Shown: positions 49,651 to 61,075 of the stretch, piece by piece
Position numbering within the stretch: the first letter of the stretch is position 1
Layout: each line of letters opens with the position of its first letter
NCBI RefSeq assembly: GCF_010389155.1
Contig: NC_057768.1
Location: 47,099,633-47,163,632 of the forward strand
Reading direction: 5' to 3'
Origin: Erigeron canadensis
Lineage: Eukaryota; Streptophyta; Magnoliopsida; Asterales; Asteraceae
Length of the DNA stretch: 64,000 nt
Position numbers and translations under genes: made by a program
Notes under the pieces: model-generated
What the model was told of the DNA's origin: nothing
The model's input: only the letters and a program-made list of their open reading frames with translations
Databases searched by the model: none

Positions 49651-49882
49651 GAGTGGGGAGTGCAGCGGGAGCAACCCGGTATCTCACGGTATCGATGGTG
49701 AACACCACTCCTCAAGAGCGATATCGTGGAGGAAGGGAGGAGTGAGGAGATAATGGTCATCGAGAAGAGGGGGAATCCTTGCATGAGGGAGAAGAGGGGG
49801 AATCTTTGCATGAGGGAGGGGTGGGGATAAGAGGAGAGAGAAGGTAAAAAAGTGGTGAGGGGAAGAGATACACTCCCCACTC
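49651..49882. mobile_element. Harbinger-like MITE, 232 bp
   Basis: GAGTGGGGAGTG at the left is inverted exactly as CACTCCCCACTC at the right. Flanks contain TAA on the left and TTA on the right, so the target duplication is not clean. The interior has two GAGGGGGAATC(C/T)TTGCATGAGGGAG copies. Confidence 0.65.
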
Positions 49883-50906
49883 CTTAATGAGTTGTCTTTA
49901 ATCAAACATATCAAGTACTTTGTCTTGATTATAGGTTTTAAAACGTGATCTTCACCATACTTGCAATCTAGAGTCATAATCTTGACCACAACTTTGTTCT
50001 AACATGTGGAATACATAACACGTTCTGCTATCTTATCTATTGGTACTCTTCATAATTACTTGTTTTCTAACCTATTCTACATGTATCCATTATGGTCAGT
50101 GTATTGTATATAGATTATGCAAAGAACATTTCTTACTTGAATTTTCGTCGGCAGATTAATTTGGTCGTTCATTGCATAGGCTGCAATAAAGATTACTTTA
50201 TACTGGGTGTTGTGTTAAGTTTAGCTGCCGTTAATTGAAATAAAATATATCTAGTATCACAGGGGCAAATGCTTAGATAGACTAAAGTGTATTTGTAGGT
50301 TTTTCTAGTTTAGGGATTCCAAGGAATTTGGATGGTTTTTGTTAACATTTTTCCTTTCTTGTAAGCTAAGTTGCTAACTAGTTCCGGTTGTAAGCTACAT
50401 TTTGACTGTAAGGATACACTATATATTACGAGTCATTAGGTAGTGATTTGTTGGTAAAAAGGTAAAAACAAGGTATGTTTTTTGTTTATTTGTAGTTGTG
50501 CATATACCGATTTGTTATTGAATAAATGCTTAAAGAGGTATTCGATTTCTATTATAGTATGATCTCCTCTTTTTAGTGGTGGGCAAGTTAAGCTCTTTGT
50601 GTTAGCGATAGGTTGTAGGCATGATCATTGCTATTATCTGGGGTCATAATCTCGAGTACAACTTCGGTTAACCTGTGGAATGTGAAGCACCCTCTGCCAT
50701 TCATATACCTTGGTATACACGTAAAGCATAATAGCACTAGTTTTTTGTACTATCTATATCTACCATGGTAAATATTCGTTTTTACCAATCTCAGGAGACC
50801 CTGGTTTCCAGTTGGTTTGTTGCTCTACAGATGATGGTCACTATAAAAAAAAAATTTCTTTCTTTTCTAATTGACAATATAACAGTTAAAATCGTCCTCC
50901 TATATA
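49883..50906. other. Intergenic, no gene seen
   Basis: AT-rich. No gene recognised. Confidence 0.45.
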
Positions 50907-51149
50907 TCCTACTAAAGGAGGATTCTTGATGATATAAGAAAATCCTATGTGGCAAGAAATAAGACTTGCCACATAGGATTCGTGACATCATAAGTGATGA
51001 AATTTGTGTGTATTTGGAGGTGTGTTTTGTATGTGTAGAATATTAAAAAGTGTTTGGTTCACTTTTTGAAAAGAATAGGCGGGTCTTTTGAAAAATGAAA
51101 AGGAGGGAAGATGGAGAGAGAAATAAAAAGCTTTATCTATCTATCAACT

Positions 51150-51397
51150 ATTTTTTTTTTTTTTGAACGTTCGGGTCAGAGCATGTTCGTCTCACTTATC
51201 GGCCCCTACGTCCTTCGGGCAGGATGCCATTCGAATTTCAGGGAACCATGGAGGGAAGAAAACCTTCTATTAATCCGCCAAATGGGATGACGATAAATAG
51301 GAGTAAACCTTGCCCCCTCAGGATTCGAACCTGGGTCTCCCCAGGCCCAAGACCCTCATGGGAGGACTGGGATACCACTGAGGTTTTATCTCAATGA
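51150..51397 (-). mobile_element. SINE inside the candidate Helitron
   Basis: On the minus strand: A-box-like AGTGGTATCCCAGTC, B-box GGTTCGAATCC (complement of 51321-51331), a TTAATAGAAGG body and an A-tail seen as the T-run at 51151-51164. Flanks TTATCTATCTATC (left, about 51133) and TTATCTATCTCTC (right, about 51398) probably are the target duplication. Confidence 0.7.
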
Positions 51398-53223
51398 TTA
51401 TCTATCTCTCTCTTCACATCAGTACAAATTTTCAGATTCATCATCGAATCATCATCATCATTAATTTCAGATTCGTCATCCATTCATACTCATCATTGAT
51501 TCATCATCAGCTTATTTTTTTTTTCTTTTTTGGTATGAATTACTCATCATCAGATTCATCATCCTCATCGATTCATCATAAAGGGAATCTATTGGTGAGT
51601 TTTTGCTTTTATGACATAGGATTTTTTAAATTAGGGTTTTAAAATAAAGATTTGATTAGGATTTTTGTTCATCTTTTATTTATTTATGTATATGTAATTT
51701 TTTTTTTTAAATCTGAACTTGTTAAGGGAAGATACTGTAGATGAAAGAGGCAGGGAAATGAATAAGAAGATTGGAGGTGTATGTGATTATATTTTTTTTG
51801 TAATATGATCAGAAGATGTAGGAGTTTTGATTTCAATCCTAGTTCTTAAAGGTTTTGAAGATTTTCATAGGTTTGATGACATAATATGCTTTAATTAAAT
51901 TTCCACATTATTTCAGGCAGGTGAATTAAAGAAAGATGATTTTAAAGGCTTCAAGGAAATAGAGCATCTTGAGAAATGAAGACGATGATTGAAAGGTATA
52001 CCTTATTCGACCTACATAGTGGTGTCATCAACACTTATGTTTTAGAAATGGAATTTTGAATTAGTATATAAAGGCTACTGTGTTTTGATTTCTACTGTAA
52101 TAATAAAAGTTGTTATAGTTAGTGTTAATATTGTTTATGATTTATTAGTAAATATATAGTTAAGGTGGCTTCATTTGTTTATAATGATTGTTTATGAAGT
52201 AGTTTACACATATGTTTTATCTATAACTGGTTGTACGTGTAAGCTACATGATTTAGTATAACGAAAACCATCCTAAATGTGTAGTCATCAAATGCATAAA
52301 AATATGAAATCCTAATTCACAGAAACTTGGACTTTTTTTTTTTGCAAGGAAAAAAGTAGCTTACACGTATATCACACATCTCAATACTTTAACAAACAGA
52401 AACAAATCATGGAAGTGCTTGTGATGCAATGTGTTTATGTGACCTGTGTACTTTGTACATATACCGTTGTGTTTCAGAGTTCTAAAATTTGTATGTGTAT
52501 GATTCAGCTACCCTGAAGACTGTTGATGGACCACTGGCCAAAGACTAGAGAGATGGAAGAGCAGCTTTGTTGCAGCATGGTGCTACACTGATGAGGATTG
52601 GGTATCCTCAGACTTTGTAGGAGACATCAGGTATAGGATTTGGTATCATGTTTATTACTGGAATTTTTTGTACGCTAATGACCACAAATGAGTGAGTTGT
52701 GCTATAAAAGGTTAAAAAGCATGACAATAAATTCTAATGCTTTGAAATTATAAATCCAACTTTGACTTTAGAAGTGAAACTGCAAATACCAGGGATTCAA
52801 ATGTCGAAAAAGTCAAACTTTTAACATCACTAGAGTCATTTTAAACAAATTGTAATTCATGTTTTAAACTATAATGATTTGGATTCCAAATTGATAACAG
52901 ACAAGGATTTAAACTATAATGGTTTGGATTTCAAATTGAAAGCAACACTTGAAAGCAGCACAAGATGATGCACCCAATTCAATTGTAAGTAAACTTATCA
53001 CATACAAGATGATACTTCCTCTAAAAAGTCACATATGAGGGCCTGCTCCCATTTTAGATCAAGGTTAAACCTCTTTATGTACGCTTATGAAGAAATAGTT
53101 GATACATAGTTGATATGTACTAAAATGTGTTTTTTATTTAATTAGAGTCGTTTGTTTTAGTCATGAACTATATGGTTGTTAGGCTAATAAGAGAGTTTTT
53201 ACAGCATTTTTTGTGCATTGCAG

Positions 53224-53490
53224 AATCTTCAAAGCCAATTGGAATTACAAAGGATGGAAGAGTTTATTTAAAGGATGTCTGGTCGAGTAATGGAGAAATT
53301 GCTGAGGTCCAAGTCTTTCAATATTCTTTTTATGTTATGTCCAGACCACATTAAGTTAATAAGACTTCCATTTATGGTACCTTTATAATTTCCGAGGTGG
53401 TTCGGTCAAGCGTGCTACCCGAAATATGTTTAAGAGTACCTACTACAATATCACATGGGGAAATCCAATGTGGAGCAAGTTTTCTGTACG
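53224..53490 (+). pseudogene. Aconitase exon fragments in the Helitron
   Basis: Two segments separated by an intron-like gap. The first (53224-53306), after a TTGCAG acceptor, reads SSKPIGITKDGRVYLKDVW then SSNGEIAE, matching the aconitate hydratase stretch around 'KDG..YL+DIWP..EEIAE'. The second (53397-53490), after a CCGAG boundary, continues VVRSSVLPE, then after a 2-nt frame shift MFKSTYYNITWGNPMWSKFS, as in the family text VV.SSVLP.MFK..Y..IT.GNPMW. Aconitase converts citrate to isocitrate in mitochondria and cytosol, but this piece lacks the [4Fe-4S] cysteines and is frameshifted, so it cannot work. I take it as a captured gene fragment. The fragment identity is from memory of the family. 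Confidence 0.75.
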
Positions 53491-54087
53491 TTCATCCATT
53501 TTAGTCATTCATTTTTTGTTGATCATGCTGAAGGTATTTCTAACCTTATGCAACTTTGTACTACTGGGATATTCCACAAATGCTTGAAGGTAGATATGAT
53601 GGATGGTTTTATTTGGAATAGAGTTTTGGATCAGAAGCATATTCAAAAGTTGTGTTTGCTGTATATTTTATATATAGTTTTTGTTTTTTATATTATTAAA
53701 GATTTGACTTATTTGAGTCAAAATAAAAGTATTGAGACTCATTGTTGGTTTGAAATACTTTTGAAAAAAGAATGGGTGAAGATTGTTTTTGCAGGTATTT
53801 TAGCATGGAAAAAAAGTTCAAAATTTTTAATTATATTCAGTGAGAAGGTAAGGTCATTGTTATGGACAAGTGGATCATGGTTAGAGTTTTTTATTTGATG
53901 TTGTGTTACCCGTATACATGATAGATATCGGAAGAAAGTTTTTGGTATGTATATGATCGAGTGCACTAGAAATTTTTACTATATTGTTTATCATGGCTAT
54001 CCGTTTATTTTATTGACAATACCCTAATGAAATCACCAAAAACAGATAAGTTTAACATGTTCGCGTTTTACGCGTATCTAAATCTAG

Positions 54088-55377
54088 TATATAATTATTA
54101 AATGATTCAAAATTCATCCCTAGCTAGCTAGCTCCTATCATTTTCAAACATTACGGGTGAACTAAGTGGATCCATCACATCATGACACTTGAATATAATT
54201 GTGCTATTAATTTCATAGTGGTTGCTCTTTCGTTTTCTATATGTTTTTTTACTAGCCATCTTTTAAACTAAAATTATCAATAATTGCTGATCCTATTTAG
54301 GTGGGTTGGTCTGGAATAAGGGTTTCCCCTCTATAGATGTCCAGGGTTTGAGCATCGTGAAGTGGTCATTTTGGTGATTCGTTCAAGCTGGGTTGGGCTT
54401 GGGGTGTCTCGGACTCTCGGGTTTCACAGGTGCAAAAATAAAAAATAAAAAAATCAGCAGCCATTTTTCTTGTAATTAAATTTTAACTTTATTCTACTAA
54501 GCTTAGATGAATAATATATTATAAATCATACAATAATACTACTCGTCTCATCTATCTTAAGACAGTAACATGATACATATATGTTACTCATTTTTCTGTA
54601 ACTATGTGTTGGTAGAAAGTTACGTTTTTATGTTCTTGTTCATATATGATACTACGAGAACATTTGCGTAATATCAAATTACTTTATCACGTTTGATACC
54701 GTTATTTATAAATAAAATATAGATGCTTTCGAAATAGAGGAGAGTGACATAAGCTTTTAATTAAAGGTGGCCAATATTTTGAAAAGGTGTTGGGCTCCCC
54801 TCCCAGCAAAGGAAATCAGGAAATGTATGCAACCAATGTAATGCTACTTTAACATTTACACCTCCAATTCGACTCCATTTTTAAATGGCGAAACGACAAG
54901 AATGTGATAGTTTTTGTGCAATTATACCTAAGGAATTATGGGTACACAATCCTTCCTTAATAATAGTTCTATGTCACTGAAATAGGGTCATTAGTTTTTC
55001 TCGTTAAGTTGGCAATGTGGGTTTAACATATGCTATTATTCTTCTAAAATAATTGTTCCAAAGTAACGTGCATTTCTATTTAGGGTTTGATACTTTTGGT
55101 TAAATTTCTCATATTTCCAAATAAGTTACAAAATTCAGGGAGTTGATAACTAAATAAGTGATAAAGGGTAAAACTATAATTTTAGTAAAAAGTAACTTGT
55201 ATATTGGATATAATTTCACATGTTTTTGAGGACATCAATGGCAAGACCTGTGTTCTCGGTAAGTTTTGGGTTTTGCGTTCTCATCAAGACAAGAATGAAA
55301 GGAGGGGAGATCGGATAAGGGTGGGTTTCATATGTTTTTTGTTTTTTTTTTAATGTTTAGAATATATACTATAATAT
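54088..55377. other. Intergenic, no gene seen
   Basis: AT-rich with a GC-richer patch at about 54300-54430. No gene recognised. Confidence 0.4.
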
Positions 55378-55745
55378 ACTATATTATAAAACAAATATGG
55401 TTTCAATTTTCAACAATGTATACATGATAATACATAATGTACCATACATTAATGCCTACTATTTTCCCTCTCATCCATAAATCATTTTATTCTTCTAATT
55501 CTTTCAAAATCTTTTATCTTAAAAATCGTACATCGATAAATTATAAAAATTATATTGGTGTTCTTAAAATTTCATGCTCTTTCATTAGAGATGTCATTCG
55601 ATATACTTTCGACGAATTTTTAAATCTGAGGTCGGAGCCTGTACAACTAAGATATCTGGCTATGACACTGTATGACATATCATCTCTTATGACCTATCAC
55701 CATCATCATCTCACCGCCGCAACGCGCGGGTACTTGCTCTCGTAT
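55378..55745 (+). repeat. Hairpin-ended dispersed repeat, copy 3
   Basis: Begins CTATATTATAAAACAAATA and ends CCGCCGCAACGCGCGGGTAC then TTGCTCTCGTA, with the shared CGTACATCGATAAATTATAA and GAGATGTCATTCGATATAC blocks. Copy 4 follows at once. Confidence 0.7.
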
Positions 55746-56180
55746 ACTATAAATCAAATAAGGTTTCAATTTTCAATTTCAACAATCATGTGATAATGCA
55801 TGATGTACTATATATCAATGTCTTATAACTTTCAACTTTCATTTTTATCTCTCGCTCTCTCTCCCTCTCCAAATCTCAACCACTCATTTTTTTCTCCTCC
55901 TCCATAAATCATTTTATTACTCTAATTTCTTCAAAATCTTTTATCTTAAAAACCATACATCGATAAAATATAAAAATCATATAAGTGTTCATAAAATTTC
56001 ATGTCATTTCATTATAGATGTCATTCGATATACTTTCGGCGAATTGTTAAATCCAGGGGCAGAGCCCATACGGCTAAGGCATTTGGTTATCACACTCTAT
56101 GAGTTATCACCTCTTATGACCTATCACATTTTGTGACTTATCACCCCCACTATCTCATCGTCGCAACGTGTGAGTACTTT
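55746..56180 (+). repeat. Hairpin-ended dispersed repeat, copy 4
   Basis: Starts with CTATAAATCAAATAAGG directly after copy 3 and ends TCGTCGCAACGTGTGAGTAC. It has an extra CTCTC-rich patch near 55850. Confidence 0.65.
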
Positions 56181-56491
56181 TTGAAAAAACAATTTGGTGT
56201 GAGAATGAAATAAAAATGTTAATATTGTTAAAAGACACATTTAAAGGAAGGCCAATAATGTCTAACTAATTATTAAGCATTGACTCTTGCAAGCCTAATA
56301 TTAACCATTCAAAATTAATTAAAAAAATTAAAAGACTAGTAAACGAATATTGTGATTGGTAATGAAGTTTATATGGGTCATGCTCATACTCCATGTCACA
56401 TTGATCCCACCTCTTATTATTCCCCACTCACGCAATTGTGTTTTTACAATATAATATATGGTCCCCATAATAATTGTACAATTTATATAAA

Positions 56492-56772
56492 GGATAAGGA
56501 ACTGAGAATGTAATAAATTATGTATAAATATTTATGTTGTGTAATGAACTATTTAGATGTTTATTGTATAGAATCAACTTTCAAATCTAGGTTATTGGAT
56601 GTATCCAACCAATCAAAAAATTACAAGTGGTAGCTTATATGGTTGCCACACATACCCGGATACATCCAATAAACAAAATTTGAAAAATGAATACATACAA
56701 TAAACATCCAAATAGTTTATTACACAACATAAACATTCGTGCATAATTTATCACATTCTAGGCACTTATCTC
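56492..56772. mobile_element. Foldback MITE related to 18824-19106
   Basis: Arms of about 100 bp are inverted (for example GTTGTGTAATGAACTATTTA against its complement). Flanked by identical TTTATATAAA at 56482-56491 and 56773-56782. The core CCAACCAATCAAAAAATTAC with AAGTGGTAGC...GTTGCCAC matches the core of the 18824-19106 element, and the lengths (281 and 283 bp) agree. Confidence 0.85.
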
Positions 56773-56782
56773 TTTATATAAA

Positions 56783-57690
56783 GGTCCTTGTCACGGTGCA
56801 TAATGGTGACCATTTGCTGGTCGTGAATTGAAAGGATACAAGCAGTACAAGCGAAAATCATATACGGAGTAGTAAAGATCATTGTAATGCACTAAAATCA
56901 CTCTCCTAAGTTTCTAAAATCACACCCGCCTCTCATCCTCGTTACTTAACCGACACAATCGTTGGAAGGCGTCTAAGCAATCTAAACGAAGTATCGATGA
57001 GATTAAGATTTTATTAGTTATGATTTTCCAATTAAATTACTTACTATTATTCAAATTTGACAGTCTTTCCTTTAGTACGATTACCTAGATCAAATACATA
57101 TATGCATTCGTTGACCTTATATTCGAGTGACCATAACGTAATTTAAATAACATACATGTTTCACAATTCACAATCAAGTTTAGTCATTTTGCAAGATAAA
57201 AAAAGTATATACATCTTTTTTAATTAGGTTTGTCCCATTTCCATACGGTACACATTGAAAGAATCAATAAGGATACCTCCTTGAACGGGTAAAACGAGCA
57301 TATTCTTCAGCAAATGTGAAATGATCATTCGACTCAAAACAGATTGCAACCTTGAACTGAATTAACAAGTGTATTTTCGCTGAATCTACACATCAAAATT
57401 CAGTACGAACAATCACAATCATAAAAAGACATTGTGGTGAAAGACAAAGGGGCAAACTGAAAAATGTATAGGTGTCACTATCTTCATCTTTCTTGTAGTA
57501 GCGGCTCACACATTGTAGCCATTCCAAATGCAGCAAAGTGGTAAACGAAATTCAATGGTTATTTATTTATGAAAATATTAAACTGTCATTTTTTGTATCT
57601 TATTCTGTTACAAGCTCAACTCTGTGGGGGCCTCTTTTCATTTGTAGTGTTTCAAGTTTCAGGATGTTTTGTTATTCTCAATTCCCTTTC
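56783..57690. other. Intergenic, no gene seen
   Basis: No gene seen; the right end is promoter-like. Confidence 0.4.
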
Positions 57691-57698
57691 TATAAATA
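57691..57698 (+). promoter_or_regulatory. TATA box before a candidate gene start
   Basis: TATAAATA lies 82 nt upstream of an ATG in good context (AAAATGGC) at 57773. Confidence 0.4.
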
Positions 57699-57772
57699 GT
57701 ATAGCAAAAGTTAGCCATACATCAATCGCATAGGATTATAGGAATACATAAATTACATAATCTAATTGAAAA

Positions 57773-57913
57773 ATGGCCTCAATAATAGTAGTTACAAGAT
57801 TATCTATAAGGGTATGTTTCTACAAATCCTCCTATATATTTTTTCATAATGTTAAAAAGATCTTCATAATGAAAGATATGTTTTTAATAGATTGTAAAAT
57901 CTATTATATGTAA
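57773..57913 (+). CDS. Candidate truncated gene start (46 aa or first exon)
   Basis: The frame starts MASIIVVTRLSIR and continues for 46 codons, ending MKDMFLIDCKIYYM. A GTATGT donor-like site follows codon 13 (after ATAAGG at about 57811), so the true first exon could be only 13 codons. The TATA box, leader and start context look real, but no further exon is found before the MULE-type element that begins at 57981. I do not recognise the protein. It may be the surviving 5' end of a gene broken by that insertion, or a chance promoter. Confidence 0.25.
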   Translation: MASIIVVTRLSIRVCFYKSSYIFFHNVKKIFIMKDMFLIDCKIYYM

Positions 57914-57980
57914 GGATGTGATATATTGGTATTGTTATATGTAAAATTAAAAAAATTATTAGAATTTGTAAATATTTTAA

Positions 57981-59038
57981 GGGTTATTTGATTGAAAAGT
58001 CACTCAACTTGTCCCAAATAATTTTTTTGGGGTTCAAACAAAAAATTTCTCAATTGTGAAGATCAAACCGGTCATTTTGGGGCCAGGAACAATTTACCAG
58101 TCATTTTGCTTTCTCTTTTTCATTTTGTATTGAATAAAACAAAGAATTTATTTCCATATCATCTCATCATTAACATCACTTATACGGAGTATATACCTAC
58201 ACCCAAGAACAACATTAGCAGAGAGTAGCAGGAAGAAAACAAAGAAAAAAAATAAAAATAAAAATACATATCATAAGCCAGCAAATGGATGGCCGGAAAA
58301 AGGGTAGTCGGAGATAGGTTATGTCCGGGTATGTCGGACAACCAATATTCCACCAATTATACATCACTTTCCCCCTTCACCACTGCTAGTCTCACCGTAC
58401 TCATCACCGCAATCTTCAACCAATAACACCATTTCGGGCCATACCTACTCTGGCTATAACCATTTCCACCATTTTCGGTGATATTTAATTAACCACAATT
58501 ACACCATTTCACACTTTAGAGTGATCATATATGAGGAAGAGCTACCATCTTGATTTAGAAACTCATGTGGAACAAATCCAGGGGACCCACGAGTGATTTT
58601 CCGGCGATGTGGGCAACGACTCGGTGGTGGAGGTGGCCGCAATCAGAAAAGGAAGAGAAAAAGGAGAAGAATCTTGATTGATGAATCAAATATCGATAAA
58701 AGACGAATTGATATTTGTTTGTTCAGGTATATCAATTCGAGAAAGAGGATAAGAAATTTGAAATTGATGTTTTGTTCAAATCAACCAATTCGATCTGATA
58801 TTTGCAAGTGGTTTCTTATACCTTCATGGGTTTATATTTATATTTATACTAAGTGGGTCCTAAATTCATACTTATGGCTCCCACATAAGCAATAACCGGA
58901 TACACATTATCATCTAGCCGACCCCAAATATATGTTTTAGACGGTTTTGATCCACAAGGCTACAATAGAGAATTTTTTTATTTGAACCCCATAAAAGTTA
59001 TTTAGGACAAGTTGATGGACTTTCCAATCAAATATCTC
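57981..59038. mobile_element. MULE-type element with perfect 9-bp TSD
   Basis: Arms of about 110 bp are inverted; ends are GGGTTATTTGATTGAAAAG and its counterpart GAGATATTTGATTGGAAAG. The flanks ATATTTTAA are identical at 57972-57980 and 59039-59047. The GC-richer interior (about 58270-58680, with an R/K-rich frame at 58593-58895) could be captured host sequence. I see no transposase. Confidence 0.85.
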
Positions 59039-59047
59039 ATATTTTAA

Positions 59048-60296
59048 AGACTTATAAAAATATGATGTAATGACCGGAGTTGTTGCCAAAGGCACCAAAA
59101 ACGACTCCGGTATCGGAGATAGTCAAATACTTCACTTTCTATTTACAACCAAAAATGCCATAGCAAACTCAAAATATACAAAATTTATGCAATTACTTCT
59201 AAAAACCCTTGCTCACTTTATTGTATGAAGCCTAAAAATTATGAAATACAAATTGGATCCAATACATCTCTTGAACGTACGAGCAATGATATATAAGATC
59301 AAAATATACACATATACACACTTAAAGTGAGCAAAATACTGGTAAATCAAAATCATTAGGGTACATTTACAACATCCATAGTAAATATTGGTAAATCAAA
59401 AAATATATAAACCATTTCAAAAAATAAAAATCACATATATAAGACCATTGGTTTTCTTTCTTATTCACGAGTATCTATTTTGTCATGTACTCGTATCAAT
59501 TACTGCATAGAGGTTATTTTCTTTTTAGCCTAAAGGTTAAACATGGATTTTTTGAACAATTATTATTAAAAAAAAAGATGTAGATAACCGAAAAAAAAAT
59601 TATGCCTATTATATCAAAGTTCAGCTTTATTGAAATTAATAATAATCGTTAAAATGTCTGAAAATGAACTAAAAATAAAATCTTTGACGAAAATTTGTCC
59701 GGGCTTTAACTTCAACCCATAGAAAATAAATATGATAAATCCTTCGAAATAATACTCATCCTCCAATCATCATACTTGGTAGAATAAAAGAATGGGATTA
59801 AAAAATATAAATAAATGCATTATACTTGTCAGATTTCAAAGTTTTTAGAAAAATTATTATGCTATTTATTAAAAAATATACTCGTATATCATTTCCTGTA
59901 AGAATAAACGTTCTAGCCTTATGTCATTTTTCTTAGTATAATGTCCTTCATTAATTTTCACAAAACGAAAAAGACAACACTAAACATTTGGGATTAATAT
60001 AATAAATTTTTGTTGAAACAAGCACCACATTTCTTCACTAAAAAGAAAAACATTCACAATTCACTAAATAGTTCATTCTTCAAAACACCCCCAAATATAC
60101 AATTTGACAGAAACAACCATCATTACAAACAAAGGGTGTATTTTTTTTTCCTTTCATTTTGTAAGAAATTCCATACAAACAGAAAAAAAGCACAAATCTT
60201 TCAATTCAAGAAAGAGAAAGAAAAAAAAAAGGAACAAAGTGTAAGTGAAGGTAAAATCTTTTTTACTTTTATTATCCGGGTCGGATCGGGTGGAGC
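59048..60296. other. 3' flank of the ABA receptor gene
   Basis: AT-rich. It includes the likely 3' UTR of the minus-strand receptor gene near 60296. Nothing else recognised. Confidence 0.45.
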
Positions 60297-60929
60297 TCAA
60301 GTGCGAGTATCGCGGGCCATGGCTTCAGTAACCGACGCCAATTTTTGCAAATTCAACCTAACAACAGTATCAGCAAACAACCTCGTATCTTCTTCAGTGT
60401 TACCAGGAGGAACATCAACAACATAGGATTCCAAAACAACAGACGACACGTCATCACCCACGACATCATGAACAGTAGTTACAGCGCGGTAATTTCTCAG
60501 CCTATGTTCACCACCGATAATAGTAAATCCCAACACATGTTTTTCATCATCGAGTATATCCAGCCTTTCCGTACTGGTGGCTGCAGGCAAGCCGGATATA
60601 ACATTGACGTCACGTGTGGCCCCCACAGTCATTGTGAAGTTTTCGTCCACGTGGCAGCTTTTAATGAAGTGTTTGTATGTTTGTGGCTTGTCGAACCTAC
60701 GAACAATTGACCAAACGGTTTGGACTGGCGCGTGGATGTGTTGTGCGAGTAAGGAAGAACACTGAGATGGTGTGAGAGTGTATGTGTGGAACTCGGATAT
60801 GATTGGTTGTAATTTGTTGAATTCTTCTAAAGTCAAACCTTGTGGGGCCGACAGGTGGTGGGTGGTGGTCTGCGATGGTGGTTGTTCCGGCGTGGTGGTG
60901 GTGGCGGCGGAAGTGTCGCCTGTTTCCAT
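60297..60929 (-). CDS. PYL1: Abscisic acid receptor, PYR1/PYL1-like
   Basis: A single-exon, 210-residue START/Bet v 1-fold protein of the PYR/PYL/RCAR family. Bound to ABA it inhibits clade A PP2C phosphatases in cytosol and nucleus, releasing SnRK2 kinases. Key elements, read from the frame: RRFDKPQTYKHFIKSC at 77-92 with the ABA-contacting Lys86 (PYR1 Lys59) and His87; the gate SGLPA at 112-116; STERLDILDDEKH; the latch GGEHRLRNY at 139-147; ESYVVDVPPGNTEEDTR at 167-183; and C-terminal LFADTVVRLNLQKLASVTEAMA. It has a Thr/Pro/Gln-rich N-terminal extension of about 30 residues. The KPQTYKHFIKSC and VGxTRDVNVISGLPAxTSTERLDILDD wording is closer to dimeric PYR1/PYL1 than to PYL4-6. The usual 'VGC' Cys before TRDV is Ala here (VGATRDV). 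Everything needed for ABA perception is present. Start chosen at 60929, the only upstream in-frame ATG. Confidence 0.93.
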   Translation of the reverse strand: METGDTSAATTTTPEQPPSQTTTHHLSAPQGLTLEEFNKLQPIISEFHTYTLTPSQCSSLLAQHIHAPVQTVWSIVRRFDKPQTYKHFIKSCHVDENFTMTVGATRDVNVISGLPAATSTERLDILDDEKHVLGFTIIGGEHRLRNYRAVTTVHDVVGDDVSSVVLESYVVDVPPGNTEEDTRLFADTVVRLNLQKLASVTEAMARDTRT

Positions 60930-61065
60930 TATGTTTTCTTGAATGAATCTTTATACGACTTGACTATATCTAAAATTCTAAATAGAGTTTTGGGAAAGAG
61001 AGAGAGGGGAGATAAAGAAGGGGGTGTGGGGGATGGGATAGATAAGGACTAGATTTGTTTATTTA

Positions 61066-61075
61066 GTTTATAAAT
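61066..61075 (-). promoter_or_regulatory. Candidate TATA box of the ABA receptor gene
   Basis: On the minus strand TATTTATAAAC lies about 140 nt upstream of the start codon, followed by a CT-rich leader (CTCTCTCTTTCCC). Confidence 0.4.

Larger units (their letters stand above)
50907..54087 (+). mobile_element. Candidate non-autonomous Helitron, about 3.2 kb
   Basis: The left end is A|TCCTACTAAAGGAGGATTC, followed by a perfect 16-bp inverted repeat around 50941-50980 (AATCCTATGTGGCAAG). The right end has the small hairpin CGCGTTTTACGCG (54062-54074) and terminates CTAG|T at 54087. These match the expected Helitron signs: 5' TC, 3' hairpin before CTRR, A-T insertion site. There is no Rep/helicase. 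It carries a SINE and aconitase exon fragments. Pairing of these two ends is inference. Confidence 0.6.

Noticed and set aside
53455..53898. 147-aa ORF in the Helitron
   Set aside because: Starts inside the aconitase fragment in the wrong frame and continues into AT-rich intron-like DNA; hydrophobicity comes from T-rich codons.
58593..58895. 100-aa Arg/Lys-rich ORF inside the MULE-type element
   Set aside because: Composition-driven by purine-rich DNA; no recognisable domain. Possibly captured sequence but not a supported gene.
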